Source: Mesorhizobium sp. PAMC28654 | GTDB lineage: Bacteria; Pseudomonadota; Alphaproteobacteria; Rhizobiales; Rhizobiaceae | Assembly (NCBI RefSeq): GCF_020616515.1 | Contig: NZ_CP085135.1 | Span: 4,340,001-4,404,000 of the forward strand | Reading direction: 5' to 3' | Length of the DNA stretch: 64,000 nt | Part shown: piece after piece, positions 20,470 through 31,098 of the stretch | Position numbering within the stretch: the stretch's first letter is position 1 | Layout: every line of letters starts with the position of its first letter | Made by a program: the position numbers and the translations under genes | The notes under the pieces: model-generated | What the model was told of the DNA's origin: nothing | The model's input: only the letters and a program-made list of their open reading frames with translations | Database searches by the model: none

Positions 20470-21651
20470 ATGCCTCTTGCTCTCTATGCCCTCGCCGCTG
20501 GTGCCTTTGGCATCGGCGTCACCGAATTCGTCATCATGGGTCTGCTGCTCGATGTCAGCAAGGATCTCGGTGTCTCGATCTCGGCCGCCGGCCAGCTCAT
20601 TTCCGGCTATGCGCTCGGCGTCGTCATCGGCGCACCCCTGCTGACCATCGCCACCGGCAACTGGCCACGCAAGACGGTGCTCCTGGCACTGATGGCGATC
20701 TTCACGCTTGGCAATCTCGCCTGTGCGCTGGCTCCGGACTACTGGACGCTGATGGGCGCGCGCGTCATCACCGCCTTTGCCCATGGCACCTTCTTCGGCG
20801 TTGGCTCGGTTGTCGCCACCGGCCTGGTCGCGCCCAACAAGAAGGCCTCGGCCATCGCGCTCATGTTCACTGGGCTGACGATCGCCAACATCCTCGGCGT
20901 TCCCTTCGGCACCTGGCTCGGCCAGGCCTTTGGCTGGCGGGCGACCTTCTGGGCGGTAACCGTGGTCGGCCTGGCGGCCTTCGCCGTCATCCTGCTTCTG
21001 GTGCCACGTAGCCAGACAGCCCCCGAAAAGAGCGACCTGCGCGCCGATCTCGCCGTGCTTCGCCGAACGCCGGTCCTGCTCGGCCTCGCCACCACCGTGC
21101 TCGGCTATGCCGGCGTTTTCGCCGTCTTCACCTACATCGCCCCGTTGCTGACCGAGATCAGCGGCTTCAAGGAAGCCGCGGTGTCCCCGATCCTGCTCGT
21201 CTTCGGCGGCGGCCTCATCGCTGGCAATCTCGCCGGCGGCAAGGTTGCCGACCGCTGGCTGGTGCCGGCTGTGCTGGGCAGTCTCGTCGTGTTGGCCGTG
21301 GTGCTGGCAACCATGACCTTCGCGATCCACAGCCAGGTCATGGCCGTCATCTATGTCGGCCTGCTTGGTGCTGCTGCCTTCGCCACCGTGGCGCCACTGC
21401 AGATGTGGGTGTTGGAGAAAGCGCAAGGAGCCGGCCAGAGCCTCGCCTCGTCCTTCAACATCGCCGCCTTCAATCTCGGCAATGCCGCCGGCGCCTGGCT
21501 CGGTGGTGCGGTCATCGCCCATGGCCTTGGCCTGGGTTCGCTCACCTGGGTCGCTGCCTTGCTGCCGCTCGCGGCCCTTGTCGTGGCGGGAACGGCACTA
21601 CGTCTCGATCGCACGCCTGCGCTCGGCGCGCCTGCCTCCATCCGGTCGTGA
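20470..21651 (+). CDS. MFS transporter, DHA1 (AraJ-like) family
   Basis: Twelve-helix proton-driven efflux permease of 393 residues. The start GAFGIGVTEFVIMGLLLDVS and the RVITAFAHGTFFGVGSV segment are characteristic of the AraJ/YdhP-type drug/sugar efflux branch. The ATG at 20470 matches the beginning of helix 1. It is divergent from a LysR regulator and followed 57 bases later by an aldo/keto reductase, with which it may form an operon. Confidence 0.9.
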   Translation: MPLALYALAAGAFGIGVTEFVIMGLLLDVSKDLGVSISAAGQLISGYALGVVIGAPLLTIATGNWPRKTVLLALMAIFTLGNLACALAPDYWTLMGARVITAFAHGTFFGVGSVVATGLVAPNKKASAIALMFTGLTIANILGVPFGTWLGQAFGWRATFWAVTVVGLAAFAVILLLVPRSQTAPEKSDLRADLAVLRRTPVLLGLATTVLGYAGVFAVFTYIAPLLTEISGFKEAAVSPILLVFGGGLIAGNLAGGKVADRWLVPAVLGSLVVLAVVLATMTFAIHSQVMAVIYVGLLGAAAFATVAPLQMWVLEKAQGAGQSLASSFNIAAFNLGNAAGAWLGGAVIAHGLGLGSLTWVAALLPLAALVVAGTALRLDRTPALGAPASIRS

Positions 21652-21708
21652 CCGCAAGCCAGCTCCCTATTCGACATTCCCCCGTTCCACATCATCAGGA
21701 GTAAAATC

Positions 21709-22743
21709 ATGGACTATCGACGTCTCGGCTCATCCGGCCTGAAAGTGCCGGCACTTTCATTCGGCGCGGGCACCCTTGGCGGATCCGGCCCGCTGTTTGG
21801 CGCCTGGGGCAACAGTGATGCCAACGAAGCGCGGCGGCTGATCGACATCTGCCTCGAGGCCGGCGTCAACCTGTTTGATACCGCCGATGTCTACTCGAAT
21901 GGCGCTTCGGAAGAAGTGCTTGGCGAAGCCATCAAGGGCCGTCGCGACGCGGTGCTGATCTCGACCAAGACCTCGCTGCCGATGGGCGACGGGCCGGCCG
22001 ATTACGGCTCGTCACGTTCGCGGCTGATCAAATCCGTGGACGCCGCGCTGAAGCGCCTCGGCACCGACTACATCGACCTCTTGCAGCTGCATGCCTTCGA
22101 TGCCGGCACGCCGATCGAGGAGGTGCTGTCGACGCTTGACGAGCTCGTGCGCTCCGGCAAGCTGCGCTACGTCGGCGTCTCCAATTTCTCCGGCTGGCAA
22201 GTGATGAAGTCGCTGGCGGAAGCCGACAAGCACGGCTACCCGCGCTACGCAGCGCATCAGGTCTATTATTCGCTGGTCGGCCGCGACTATGAATGGGAGC
22301 TCATGCCGCTCGGCCTCGACCAGGGTGTCGGCGCGCTGGTGTGGAGCCCGCTCGGCTGGGGCCGGCTCACCGGCAAGATCCGTCGCGGACAGCCACTGCC
22401 GGAAAAGAGCCGGCTGCATGACACGGCGAGCTTCGGGCCGCCGGTCGAGGACGAACATCTCTACCGGGTCATGGATGCCCTCGACACAGTGGCCGAGGAA
22501 ACCGGCAAGACAGTGCCGCAGATCGCCATCAACTGGCTTCTGCGGCGCCCGACCGTTTCATCCGTCATCATCGGCGCCCGCAACGAGGAGCAGTTGCGCC
22601 AGAACCTTGGCGCCGTCGGCTGGACGCTGACGCCAGAGCAGATGAAGACGCTCGACGCGGCGAGCGCGGTAACCGCGCCCTATCCTTACTTTCCCTATCA
22701 CCGGCAGGAAGGCTTCGCACGGCTCAACCCGCCGGCGGCCTGA
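21709..22743 (+). CDS. Aldo/keto reductase
   Basis: NADPH-dependent AKR-superfamily oxidoreductase of 344 residues. It begins MDYRRLGSSGLKVPALSFG; the catalytic Asp/Tyr block is LFDTADVYSNGASE, and TSSVIIGARNEEQLRQN-like residues lie near the C terminus (VSSVIIGARNEEQL). It follows the LysR-controlled MFS gene closely and is similar over its length to the reductase at 18322. Substrate unknown. Confidence 0.9.
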   Translation: MDYRRLGSSGLKVPALSFGAGTLGGSGPLFGAWGNSDANEARRLIDICLEAGVNLFDTADVYSNGASEEVLGEAIKGRRDAVLISTKTSLPMGDGPADYGSSRSRLIKSVDAALKRLGTDYIDLLQLHAFDAGTPIEEVLSTLDELVRSGKLRYVGVSNFSGWQVMKSLAEADKHGYPRYAAHQVYYSLVGRDYEWELMPLGLDQGVGALVWSPLGWGRLTGKIRRGQPLPEKSRLHDTASFGPPVEDEHLYRVMDALDTVAEETGKTVPQIAINWLLRRPTVSSVIIGARNEEQLRQNLGAVGWTLTPEQMKTLDAASAVTAPYPYFPYHRQEGFARLNPPAA

Positions 22744-22791
22744 CATCCCGTCGCTTGGGTCGCGTGATGCGCGACCCAAGCCTTGGACAAC

Positions 22792-23184
22792 CTATCCCCA
22801 GATCGGCCAAAGCGCCGCCTGGCCGCTGCCGATCAGGGCGATGACGATCAGGCAGACGATCCACAGCGCCGGATATTCCCAGCCGCCGCCCGCATTGGTG
22901 AACCAGAAACCATTCTTGCCGTGGACGAGCACGATCGTGCCCGCCATCAGGGGAATGAGCAGGATCGCCGCCAGCCGCGTGGCGACACCGAAGATCAGGC
23001 CAAGACCGCCGGCCGTTTCGGCGGCGATGGCGATCAAGCCGAAATAGCCGGGTACGCCGAGCGACTGGAAATAGTCGGTCGTGCCCTTGGGCGTGAAGAC
23101 GAAGTATTTCAGATAGGCATGGGCAAGAAACAGTCCGCCGACGCTGACACGAAGCAGCAGTGCGGCATAGTCGAAAGCGGTCAT
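22792..23184 (-). CDS. DoxX family membrane protein
   Basis: The 130-residue protein has four predicted membrane helices and the DoxX pattern: LLLRVSVGGLFLAHAYLKYF at the N terminus and ETAGGLGLIFGVATRLAA in the middle. The ATG at 23184 has a GGGAGA ribosome site; an upstream in-frame start would add a polar tail ahead of helix 1. DoxX proteins have been linked to respiratory or thiol stress functions, but the family role is poorly defined. Confidence 0.85.
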   Translation of the reverse strand: MTAFDYAALLLRVSVGGLFLAHAYLKYFVFTPKGTTDYFQSLGVPGYFGLIAIAAETAGGLGLIFGVATRLAAILLIPLMAGTIVLVHGKNGFWFTNAGGGWEYPALWIVCLIVIALIGSGQAALWPIWG

Positions 23185-23305
23185 GTCCGTTCTCCCGATC
23201 GCGGACGCCGGGCACTCTGCCTTGCCGCGCCGCCCGCCAACCATAGCCGACTGCCGCTTGGCTGTCGCCGCACGAGAATGGAAACAGACCGTCCGCGGCC
23301 ACTCT

Positions 23306-23578
23306 TCAGTGCAGCACGAATTCCCCGTCGACCTTGCGCCATTCGTTCGGCGCGATCAGCTTCTGGTGCGTGTAGACAACCGAATGCAGCGGGCCCTCGA
23401 GCTTGGCCTTCCAGAACTCGATGAACCGGATCAACACCGGAAACTTCGGGGCGATGTCGTAATCCTGCCAGATGAAGCTCTGCAGCAGGTGCGGATGGTC
23501 GGGGAAATGATAGAGAATCTTGGCCGTGGTCAGCCCATAGCCCTTGAGCATCAGGTCCATTTCGGCGTGGTCGCGCAT
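23306..23578 (-). CDS. usg: Usg family protein
   Basis: Small protein of 90 residues, MRDHAEMDLMLKGYGLTTAK at the start, with YHFPDHPHLLQSFIWQDYD and FPVLIRFIEFWK, hallmarks of the usg family found in alphaproteobacteria (named after a gene near trp genes). The start at 23578 has an AGAGGA site. No signal peptide is present. The biochemical role is unknown. Confidence 0.85.
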   Translation of the reverse strand: MRDHAEMDLMLKGYGLTTAKILYHFPDHPHLLQSFIWQDYDIAPKFPVLIRFIEFWKAKLEGPLHSVVYTHQKLIAPNEWRKVDGEFVLH

Positions 23579-23886
23579 TGTGGTCCTCTGGGTTCGAGTC
23601 TCCTTCTCCTCCCAATGATGATTCTGCGCTTCATTACTTAATCGTCTATTGATATTTTCGTGATCGGTGTCAGGTTTATCCCGCAAAAACATGCGGTTAG
23701 CAGCGAACTCTCTCGAGTGCTGATAGCGGCTCGGTCGGGACGTGCGGCATCCCGCCGCGCAAACCCAATGTCTAATATTGCCGTCAACGCGGAACTGGTA
23801 ATAATGCCGCCGAATTCGCGGCCGTGTCGCCGCGATCCCCGCTGGCGGCCAAGCCGGCGGTTTGGTTTCGGGAGGAAAGCGAAGAC
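23579..23886. other. Divergent intergenic region between usg and acs
   Basis: About 308 bases that must carry the promoters of usg (minus) and acs (plus). A GGAGGAAAG ribosome site for acs lies at its right end. No RNA gene, repeat or clear operator was recognised. Confidence 0.5.
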
Positions 23887-25842
<1,956 letters not shown>

Positions 25843-25850
25843 CGCGGGAA

Positions 25851-26591
25851 GTGGCAACACTGGGTAGCGTGACCGAGCTTTGGCGTTATCCGGCGAGTTC
25901 GCTCGCCGGGGAACGCCTGGACACGATTTCGGTTAGCCTGGAGACCATCGACGGCGACCGGCTGTTCGGCCTTGTCGATGTGTCGGACAATGAGATCGCC
26001 CGGCCGGATCGCGCGGCGAAATGGCATAAGGTGCCGCGCATCCGGACCCGGCTGTCGGAAACCCGGCAGTTGGAGATCGCGACGCCGGGCAGTGATTGGC
26101 TGGCCGCGCCCGGCGCCGAAAGCGACCGCGCCGTATCAGCCTATCTCGGCTTCGAGGCTTCGATCCGGCCGTTTCGCCGGGACGATGCGACGCCCGACTA
26201 TTCGGGAGCACTAACCGAGGAACGCTATCGCAAGGCGCCCATTCATCTGCTGACCACAGCGTCGCTGGCGCGGCTGAAGGCGCTGCATCCGCAGGGTGCG
26301 GCCGACCCACGCCGTTTCCGGCCCAACATCGTGGTCGACATGGCCGCGGTCGAAGGATCCTTTCCGGAAACGGAATGGATCGGCCGCAAGCTGGCCATCG
26401 GCGACCTGTTGTTGACGATTTCGGAGCCGTGCCGCCGCTGCGGCTTCACCATCATTGCCCAGGACGGTTTCGACAACGATCCGGCGATCCTGCGCAACCT
26501 GGTTCGCCACAACGCGCACAATCTGGGTGTCTACTGCACGGTCGACCAGCCGGCATCAGTGGCGGTCGGCGCGGCGATGCGATTCGTCTAG
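25851..26591 (+). CDS. MOSC domain-containing protein (YcbX/mARC-like)
   Basis: The 246-residue protein has an N-terminal beta-barrel-like part (VTELWRYPASSLAGERL) and a C-terminal MOSC domain with RFRPNIVVD and the conserved cysteine in EPCRRCGFTI, the expected molybdenum-cofactor ligand of the mARC/YcbX type. Translation appears to start at GTG, eight bases after the acs stop, so the genes are probably co-transcribed. Probable molybdenum-dependent reductase of N-oxygenated compounds; exact substrate unknown. Confidence 0.85.
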   Translation: MATLGSVTELWRYPASSLAGERLDTISVSLETIDGDRLFGLVDVSDNEIARPDRAAKWHKVPRIRTRLSETRQLEIATPGSDWLAAPGAESDRAVSAYLGFEASIRPFRRDDATPDYSGALTEERYRKAPIHLLTTASLARLKALHPQGAADPRRFRPNIVVDMAAVEGSFPETEWIGRKLAIGDLLLTISEPCRRCGFTIIAQDGFDNDPAILRNLVRHNAHNLGVYCTVDQPASVAVGAAMRFV

Positions 26592-26676
26592 TGGATTGAT
26601 GCCGGCGTTAGGGTGCTGGCCTTGCCGCCGCGGGTGGGCGTTGACGATCCAACAGCCTCCCGAGCCACGCCTTGCT

Positions 26677-27546
26677 TTATAGTGGGTAGACGCGCAGCGA
26701 CCTGACATACATGGAGTGCCCGGCGGGCTTGTCGGGAATTTTGCCGGCAAAGAAGGCCAGAGCGGTTGAAAAGCGGATGTCCACCGGCTTCTTGATCGCG
26801 CCATGGGTCGCGATCGCCGCGACTGGTTCGCCATCGACCTCGAAGATGATGTCCGTCGGTGTCCAAAGGACGCCAAAGTCGTGGAACCCTTTCGACAGGT
26901 CGCCGCTGAACTTGCTGTCGAACCCAACCCCGGTGCCGGCGCTGGTGACCCAGTTATGAAGGGTCATATGCAAATCGTTGGGGAAGTGCACCTCCGCGAT
27001 GTCGATCTCGAAAGCGTCTTCGCTCACAAGCCAGAAGGCATTGTTGAGCCCATCGATGTCGGCCACCTTGATACTGGCTTCGAAAAATCCGTACGACTGC
27101 TTCGATTTGCTGGTCGCGAAGCCGGTAGACCATTTCGCATGACATTTCACGGCGTCCAGCGTCCTGAGCTCGAGGCCTGTTTGGGTGGTCACCACGTTGC
27201 GCGGCTGACGGCAAGATTGCAGGTCCCCACGGTCGTCCGATTGCAGCGACCATTGCGATTGGAACTCCGCCGGGTCTGTGAAGTTCGTATCGATGACCGG
27301 CTTCTTCCGTCCGGAGCGATAGCTTGCGATCAACGCCCGGTCCGCAGCCGTTACAGGTCGGCGCTCTCCCCAAGGCTGATTGGGATTGAACCATGTCGCG
27401 GCGGCCATCTGCTGCGTGGCGGCGACGAGCGGCGCGGCTGGCAGGCCTGCTACCAGGAAAACCAGGAGCCTCAACAACCACTTGGGCATCGCATGCCAGG
27501 TAGCCTTGTTCGATATGGGATCCGAAGGCTTCCACAGGCGCTGCAT
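26677..27546 (-). CDS. Secreted glycoside hydrolase family 16 protein
   Basis: Predicted endo-beta-glucanase-type hydrolase. The 289-residue protein starts after a strong GGAGGAG site; residues 20-44 (MPKWLLRLLVFLVAGLPAAP) form a signal peptide, so the enzyme is exported. The GH16 active site EIDIAE has nucleophile Glu180, Asp182 and acid/base Glu185. Rhizobial relatives cleave exopolysaccharides or beta-1,3/1,4 glucans (for example ExoK), but substrate is not evident here. It stands apart from any exo cluster. Confidence 0.87.
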   Translation of the reverse strand: MQRLWKPSDPISNKATWHAMPKWLLRLLVFLVAGLPAAPLVAATQQMAAATWFNPNQPWGERRPVTAADRALIASYRSGRKKPVIDTNFTDPAEFQSQWSLQSDDRGDLQSCRQPRNVVTTQTGLELRTLDAVKCHAKWSTGFATSKSKQSYGFFEASIKVADIDGLNNAFWLVSEDAFEIDIAEVHFPNDLHMTLHNWVTSAGTGVGFDSKFSGDLSKGFHDFGVLWTPTDIIFEVDGEPVAAIATHGAIKKPVDIRFSTALAFFAGKIPDKPAGHSMYVRSLRVYPL

Positions 27547-27698
27547 CGGGGCGTCTCTCCTCCGTCGGAATCTGAAGCCGGGCCGCCGACAGCCGAACAG
27601 GCGAAAAAGGCTTATTTAAGCTGCCTGCATCGTGTGGAACCTTGCCGGCCTCATCAGTCGGTCGCTGTCCTCGACGCGCGATTGGGCCGAGCGGGTCG

Positions 27699-28967
27699 CT
27701 ACCGGTAAAGGTCCGCCCGCGTCGGCGGCAGCCCGCTTGGGCCTCGCGCGCGTTTGGTCACGACAGTCTGGAAAATCTGCGCCGAGGCACGCTCGAAGGT
27801 GATTGAACAGCCGGTAAGATAGAGCAGCCAGAGCCGCGCCCTGGCTTCTCCAACCTCGGCGATCGCTTCGTCGAACCGGGCATGGAGGCGCTCGGCCCAC
27901 AGCCGGCAGGTGCGGGCATAGTGCTCGCGCAGGTTCTCGACGTCGTAGACGAAGAAGCCATGCGCTTCGAAATTGCCGAGCGTCATGCCGATCGTGTCGA
28001 GTTCGCCGCCGGGGAAGATGTATTTGATCAGCGCCTTGTATTCCGGCCCCTTGCGCAGGGTTTTCTTCATGTCTCCCTTGCTGCGTCTGGTGATGGCATG
28101 ATGCAGATAGATGCCGCCCGGCTTCAGCAGCCGATGGATGGTGGAGAAATAGGTGGCATGGTTGGCGAGCCCCAGATGCTCGAACATGCCGATCGACGAT
28201 ATCTTGTCGAAGGTGCCGGTGAGTTCGGCGTAGGACCTTATCTCGATGGTGATCTTGTCCTCCAGCCCCTCGGCGCGAATGCGCTGACGGGCGAGTTCGG
28301 TCTGGGCTTCCGACAACGAGACGCCGTGGCCGGTGACGCCGTAATGTTTCGCGGCATGGATCAGCATCGCGCCCCAACCGCAGCCGATGTCGAGCAGCCG
28401 CTCGCCCGGCTTCAGCCGCAGCTTGCGGCAGATGTGGTCGAGCTTGTCGGCCTGCGCCTGATCAATGTCGCTGGCGAAATCCTTGAAGTATCCGCAGCTG
28501 TAGACCATGCGCTCGTCGAGAAAGAGCCGGTAGAAGGCATTTGAAATATCATAGTGATGCTGGATCGCCTGCTTGCTCGATCCGCTGACGAAAGGGTTTC
28601 GTCCGGCAAGGTCGACCGGCGCCGTCATCTGCTTTCGCGAAAACAGCACGGCGGGCAGGTCGCGCAGGATTGCCAGTTTCGGCAATGTCTTGAGCTTCGA
28701 CCTGAGCTTGCCTTGCGATGGCAGGGCGTAGAAATCGAACAGCGATCCGTCTTCCACATCGACCGCCTTGGAAATCCACATCTCGATCAGGGTCGAGAGA
28801 GAAGGGCGGCGCAGGATCTGCCAGACAATGTCTGGGTCGTTGATGGTGAGCACCGGGCCCGTGATGGGGCCGATCCGCTCGCCCGTCCAGAGCTTGATCG
28901 CAAAACCCGGCTTCAGCGTTTCAATGACCGTTCGAACTATCCGCGCGGCCTTGTCGGTGGCGTCCAT
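27699..28967 (-). CDS. cfa: Cyclopropane-fatty-acyl-phospholipid synthase family methyltransferase
   Basis: S-adenosylmethionine-dependent enzyme that methylenates unsaturated acyl chains in membrane phospholipids. The ATG at 28967 directly follows a GGGAGGGAG site and gives 422 residues. The SAM-binding motif LLDIGCGWGA is at residues 191-200, followed by SIGMFEHLG and the family C-terminal domain; an N-terminal lipid-binding domain precedes it. Rhizobia often carry several cfa paralogues, and which one this is cannot be told. Confidence 0.9.
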   Translation of the reverse strand: MDATDKAARIVRTVIETLKPGFAIKLWTGERIGPITGPVLTINDPDIVWQILRRPSLSTLIEMWISKAVDVEDGSLFDFYALPSQGKLRSKLKTLPKLAILRDLPAVLFSRKQMTAPVDLAGRNPFVSGSSKQAIQHHYDISNAFYRLFLDERMVYSCGYFKDFASDIDQAQADKLDHICRKLRLKPGERLLDIGCGWGAMLIHAAKHYGVTGHGVSLSEAQTELARQRIRAEGLEDKITIEIRSYAELTGTFDKISSIGMFEHLGLANHATYFSTIHRLLKPGGIYLHHAITRRSKGDMKKTLRKGPEYKALIKYIFPGGELDTIGMTLGNFEAHGFFVYDVENLREHYARTCRLWAERLHARFDEAIAEVGEARARLWLLYLTGCSITFERASAQIFQTVVTKRARGPSGLPPTRADLYR

Positions 28968-29118
28968 GCTCCCTCCCCGAAGCCAATGCAACAATGTTGT
29001 CCGTTTGCCCCTGGACTGCAAGCCGGTTCGTCCGGAAAGACACACTACCGGCTTTTTGAGGGTGACGCCTTGCCATTTACCGGATGAGACCCCATCATCA
29101 TGGTGTGTTCAACAAATC

Positions 29119-29133
29119 GAAAGGAGGTGATCC
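29119..29133 (+). promoter_or_regulatory. Extended Shine-Dalgarno sequence
   Basis: GAAAGGAGGTGATCC is complementary over all 15 bases to the conserved 3' end of 16S rRNA (GGATCACCTCCTTTC). The GGAGG core ends seven bases before the ATG at 29135, ideal spacing. Ordinary genes in this window show 4-7 matching bases. Confidence 0.8.
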
Positions 29134-29134
29134 G

Positions 29135-29206
29135 ATGTCGAGTGATTTCGTTTTCCAGAACGTGGCCTCAGCGGATTGCACTTTCGGGAAGCAGTCTTCC
29201 CGTTAA
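29135..29206 (+). CDS. Unannotated 23-residue small protein
   Basis: ATG to TAA, 24 codons, beginning MSSDFVFQNV and ending GKQSSR, with one Cys in ADCTFG. It is preceded by a ribosome site with 15-base complementarity to the 16S rRNA 3' end and followed, 70 bases downstream, by a GC-rich terminator with a T-rich tail on the same strand, so a short monocistronic transcript is likely. It is soluble, with no membrane segment. I do not recognise the family. The gene is divergent from cfa and convergent with the TadG-like gene. An alternative is that the ribosome site acts as a ribosome-binding decoy or regulatory RNA, with the peptide incidental. Confidence 0.6.
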   Translation: MSSDFVFQNVASADCTFGKQSSR

Positions 29207-29275
29207 GGCGCGAGATGCGCGGCGGGTGACCTCACAGGTCGCCGCCATTGGGCCGCGCCATGGACGGAAACACGG

Positions 29276-29314
29276 AAGGCCGCCGGCTTCGCAAGAAGCG
29301 GCGGCCTTTTCCTT
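29276..29314 (+). terminator. Rho-independent terminator of the small gene
   Basis: AAGGCCGCCGGCTTC pairs with GAAGCGGCGGCCTT (14 bp, one bulged G, GCAA loop) and is followed on the plus strand by TTCCTTTTCC. The minus strand lacks a T tail, so it belongs to the transcript containing the 29135 gene rather than to the TadG-like gene. Confidence 0.75.
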
Positions 29315-29324
29315 TTCCGCGATG

Positions 29325-30686
29325 CTATTTGCTCAGCGCCAGGCGCTCGATGTTGCGGGCGATGGTCTGGAACGCGGTGTCGAGTTCGGCGCCGTTGGCG
29401 GCCTGGTAGAAATGCTTGATGCCGCCGCTGTCCGGGCTGGCGCAATCCTGCAGGGTTGCCTTGGCGTTCGTCTCGTTGAGATCGAAGCCGATGGTGAATA
29501 TCTCGATGCCCTTGTCACGCATGGCGGCGCAAAGCTTCTTCGCCGCCGTGCGGGTCGGTTCCTTGCCGGCGTCATTGTACACCTGGTTGACGGTGCTGGC
29601 GTCGAAATAGGACAGGTTGAACTCGCCGTCGGTCATCAGGATCGCGTATTTGGCGACCTTCTTGGGATCCATCTTGGCCGGCCGTTCCGAGGCCTTCATC
29701 ACGCTGCCCCAGTTTTCCGAAAGCATGTACCAGGCCCATTGCACGCCGACGTGACCGGCAGTGCCGCCGGAGGCGACGAAGGTCTTGATCACATTCTTGA
29801 GCGCCGTGGCGTCGGCCGTCAGCGGTATCAACGTGGCCGATGGACAAGCGGCGGTGCCTGTCTGTTGCGCGAAGCCCGAAAGCAGATAATCGCGATTGAC
29901 CATGCTGGAGTCGGGGCCAGCGTCTGAATACTGATCGACACCCTTGCGTTCGGTTGCGCAATTGTCCGGACGCGGTGATGCCGAGACGTATTGCGGGTCG
30001 TTGTTGCCCGGCGCCTGTTTGCGTTGGCTGGTGGACGTTTCGACATAAACGCTGCTGGCGGCAAGCGTGCCGGCATTCACCGAATTGGCGTAAGGCACAA
30101 TGGATACGCGCACCCGAGGCTTGGACAAATCCTGGCCGGCGAGGAATGTGTCGACCGCGTTGCTCGCGGCGGCCTTGAGATCCTTGATTTTCTGGCCGGC
30201 CATGGATCCTGTCACGTCAAGCATCATGGCCACCTCGATCGTCTTGTCCGAATAGACGGCCGTGGTCGAGACAGGCACGCGCTGCATGTTGCCGATGCTG
30301 AACAGCGGGAAATAGAACGCGATGTTGACATAAACATCCGCCTGCACCGTCTTGGCAATCGGGTCGACCGTCAATTTGTCGAGAACGATCTGATTGGCCT
30401 GCAGGATGCCCGCCGAGTTGTTGGCATCGAGAAAGGCCTGCACCGACGCGTTCGCATTGGCCTCCTTGATGACGCCGGTCGTCAGATCACGCGCCGTCGA
30501 GGTGACGGCGGCATCGACCACGCCCTGCAGGCTCGACCTGGCATTGTAGAGCTGGGACAGGTTGACCGAGAAGCCGACGGCCAGCGCCAAGACCGAGGCG
30601 GTAAGGCCGAACAGGACTGCGAAATTTCCACCGCGATCCTTGGCGAAACCGCCAATCGCGTGAACAAGACCCCCGTAATTCCGCAT
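29325..30686 (-). CDS. TadE/TadG-like pilus-associated protein with VWA domain
   Basis: The ATG at 30686 has an AGGAGAGG site and gives 453 residues. Residues 15-45 (DRGGNFAVLFGLTASVLALA) are the single N-terminal hydrophobic helix typical of TadE/TadG pseudopilin-like proteins, which are secreted with Flp/Tad pili. A von Willebrand factor A domain follows, with a MIDAS motif Asp157-x-Thr159-x-Ser161 (MLDVTGSMAG) and TDGEFN further on. No other tad/cpa gene is nearby, so it is a solitary member; several such solitary VWA-TadG genes occur in rhizobia. Confidence 0.82.
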   Translation of the reverse strand: MRNYGGLVHAIGGFAKDRGGNFAVLFGLTASVLALAVGFSVNLSQLYNARSSLQGVVDAAVTSTARDLTTGVIKEANANASVQAFLDANNSAGILQANQIVLDKLTVDPIAKTVQADVYVNIAFYFPLFSIGNMQRVPVSTTAVYSDKTIEVAMMLDVTGSMAGQKIKDLKAAASNAVDTFLAGQDLSKPRVRVSIVPYANSVNAGTLAASSVYVETSTSQRKQAPGNNDPQYVSASPRPDNCATERKGVDQYSDAGPDSSMVNRDYLLSGFAQQTGTAACPSATLIPLTADATALKNVIKTFVASGGTAGHVGVQWAWYMLSENWGSVMKASERPAKMDPKKVAKYAILMTDGEFNLSYFDASTVNQVYNDAGKEPTRTAAKKLCAAMRDKGIEIFTIGFDLNETNAKATLQDCASPDSGGIKHFYQAANGAELDTAFQTIARNIERLALSK

Positions 30687-31098
30687 CCTGTTGCCTCTCC
30701 TCGCCTCGGCCTCGTCGCCGGGAAGGTTCGATGCAGGATTCCAGCCGGATGACGCCGCCAATCGCCCAAAGGCAGGGCAGGCGACACAAACTCTTTGTTT
30801 TTGTTGGGTTTTGTCAGGAAGACAGGGTCAACAATCCGTAAACGCGACAGCAACTCTCGCGCCGTTTACCTGGCGCTTACCACGATCTGGTCCACCCAAA
30901 AGGAGCCGTCTGGAACGCGTCCCGCGGCGGCACAGCCGGACTGTGCCAGAGCGGATCACCGCCAGCTGATGCCGTGACCAGTGCATGTCGCCCAAAGTGG
31001 AAACCGGTTTCTCGGACAAACGGTCCCCGTTTGTCCAGAGATCATGGTCAAGCAAGAAGATAGAGTCCCATCCCGACACCATCGGGATGGGACAGGCT
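30687..31098. other. Intergenic region with two perfect hairpins
   Basis: About 412 bases between the TadG-like and transglutaminase-like genes. No coding frame is convincing. GCCCAAAGTGGAAACCGGTTT followed by a 10-bp hairpin GGACAAACGG / CCGTTTGTCC (31014-31036) resembles a degenerate rhizobial intergenic palindromic element; this likeness is from memory. The hairpin at 31065 is listed separately. Confidence 0.5.
31065..31093 (-). terminator. Terminator-like hairpin after the transglutaminase gene
   Basis: A perfect 12-bp stem GTCCCATCCCGA / TCGGGATGGGAC with a five-base loop begins six bases past the stop at 31099. The T tail on the minus strand is poor (TCTATCTTC), so it may stabilise the 3' end rather than terminate strongly. 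Confidence 0.55.
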
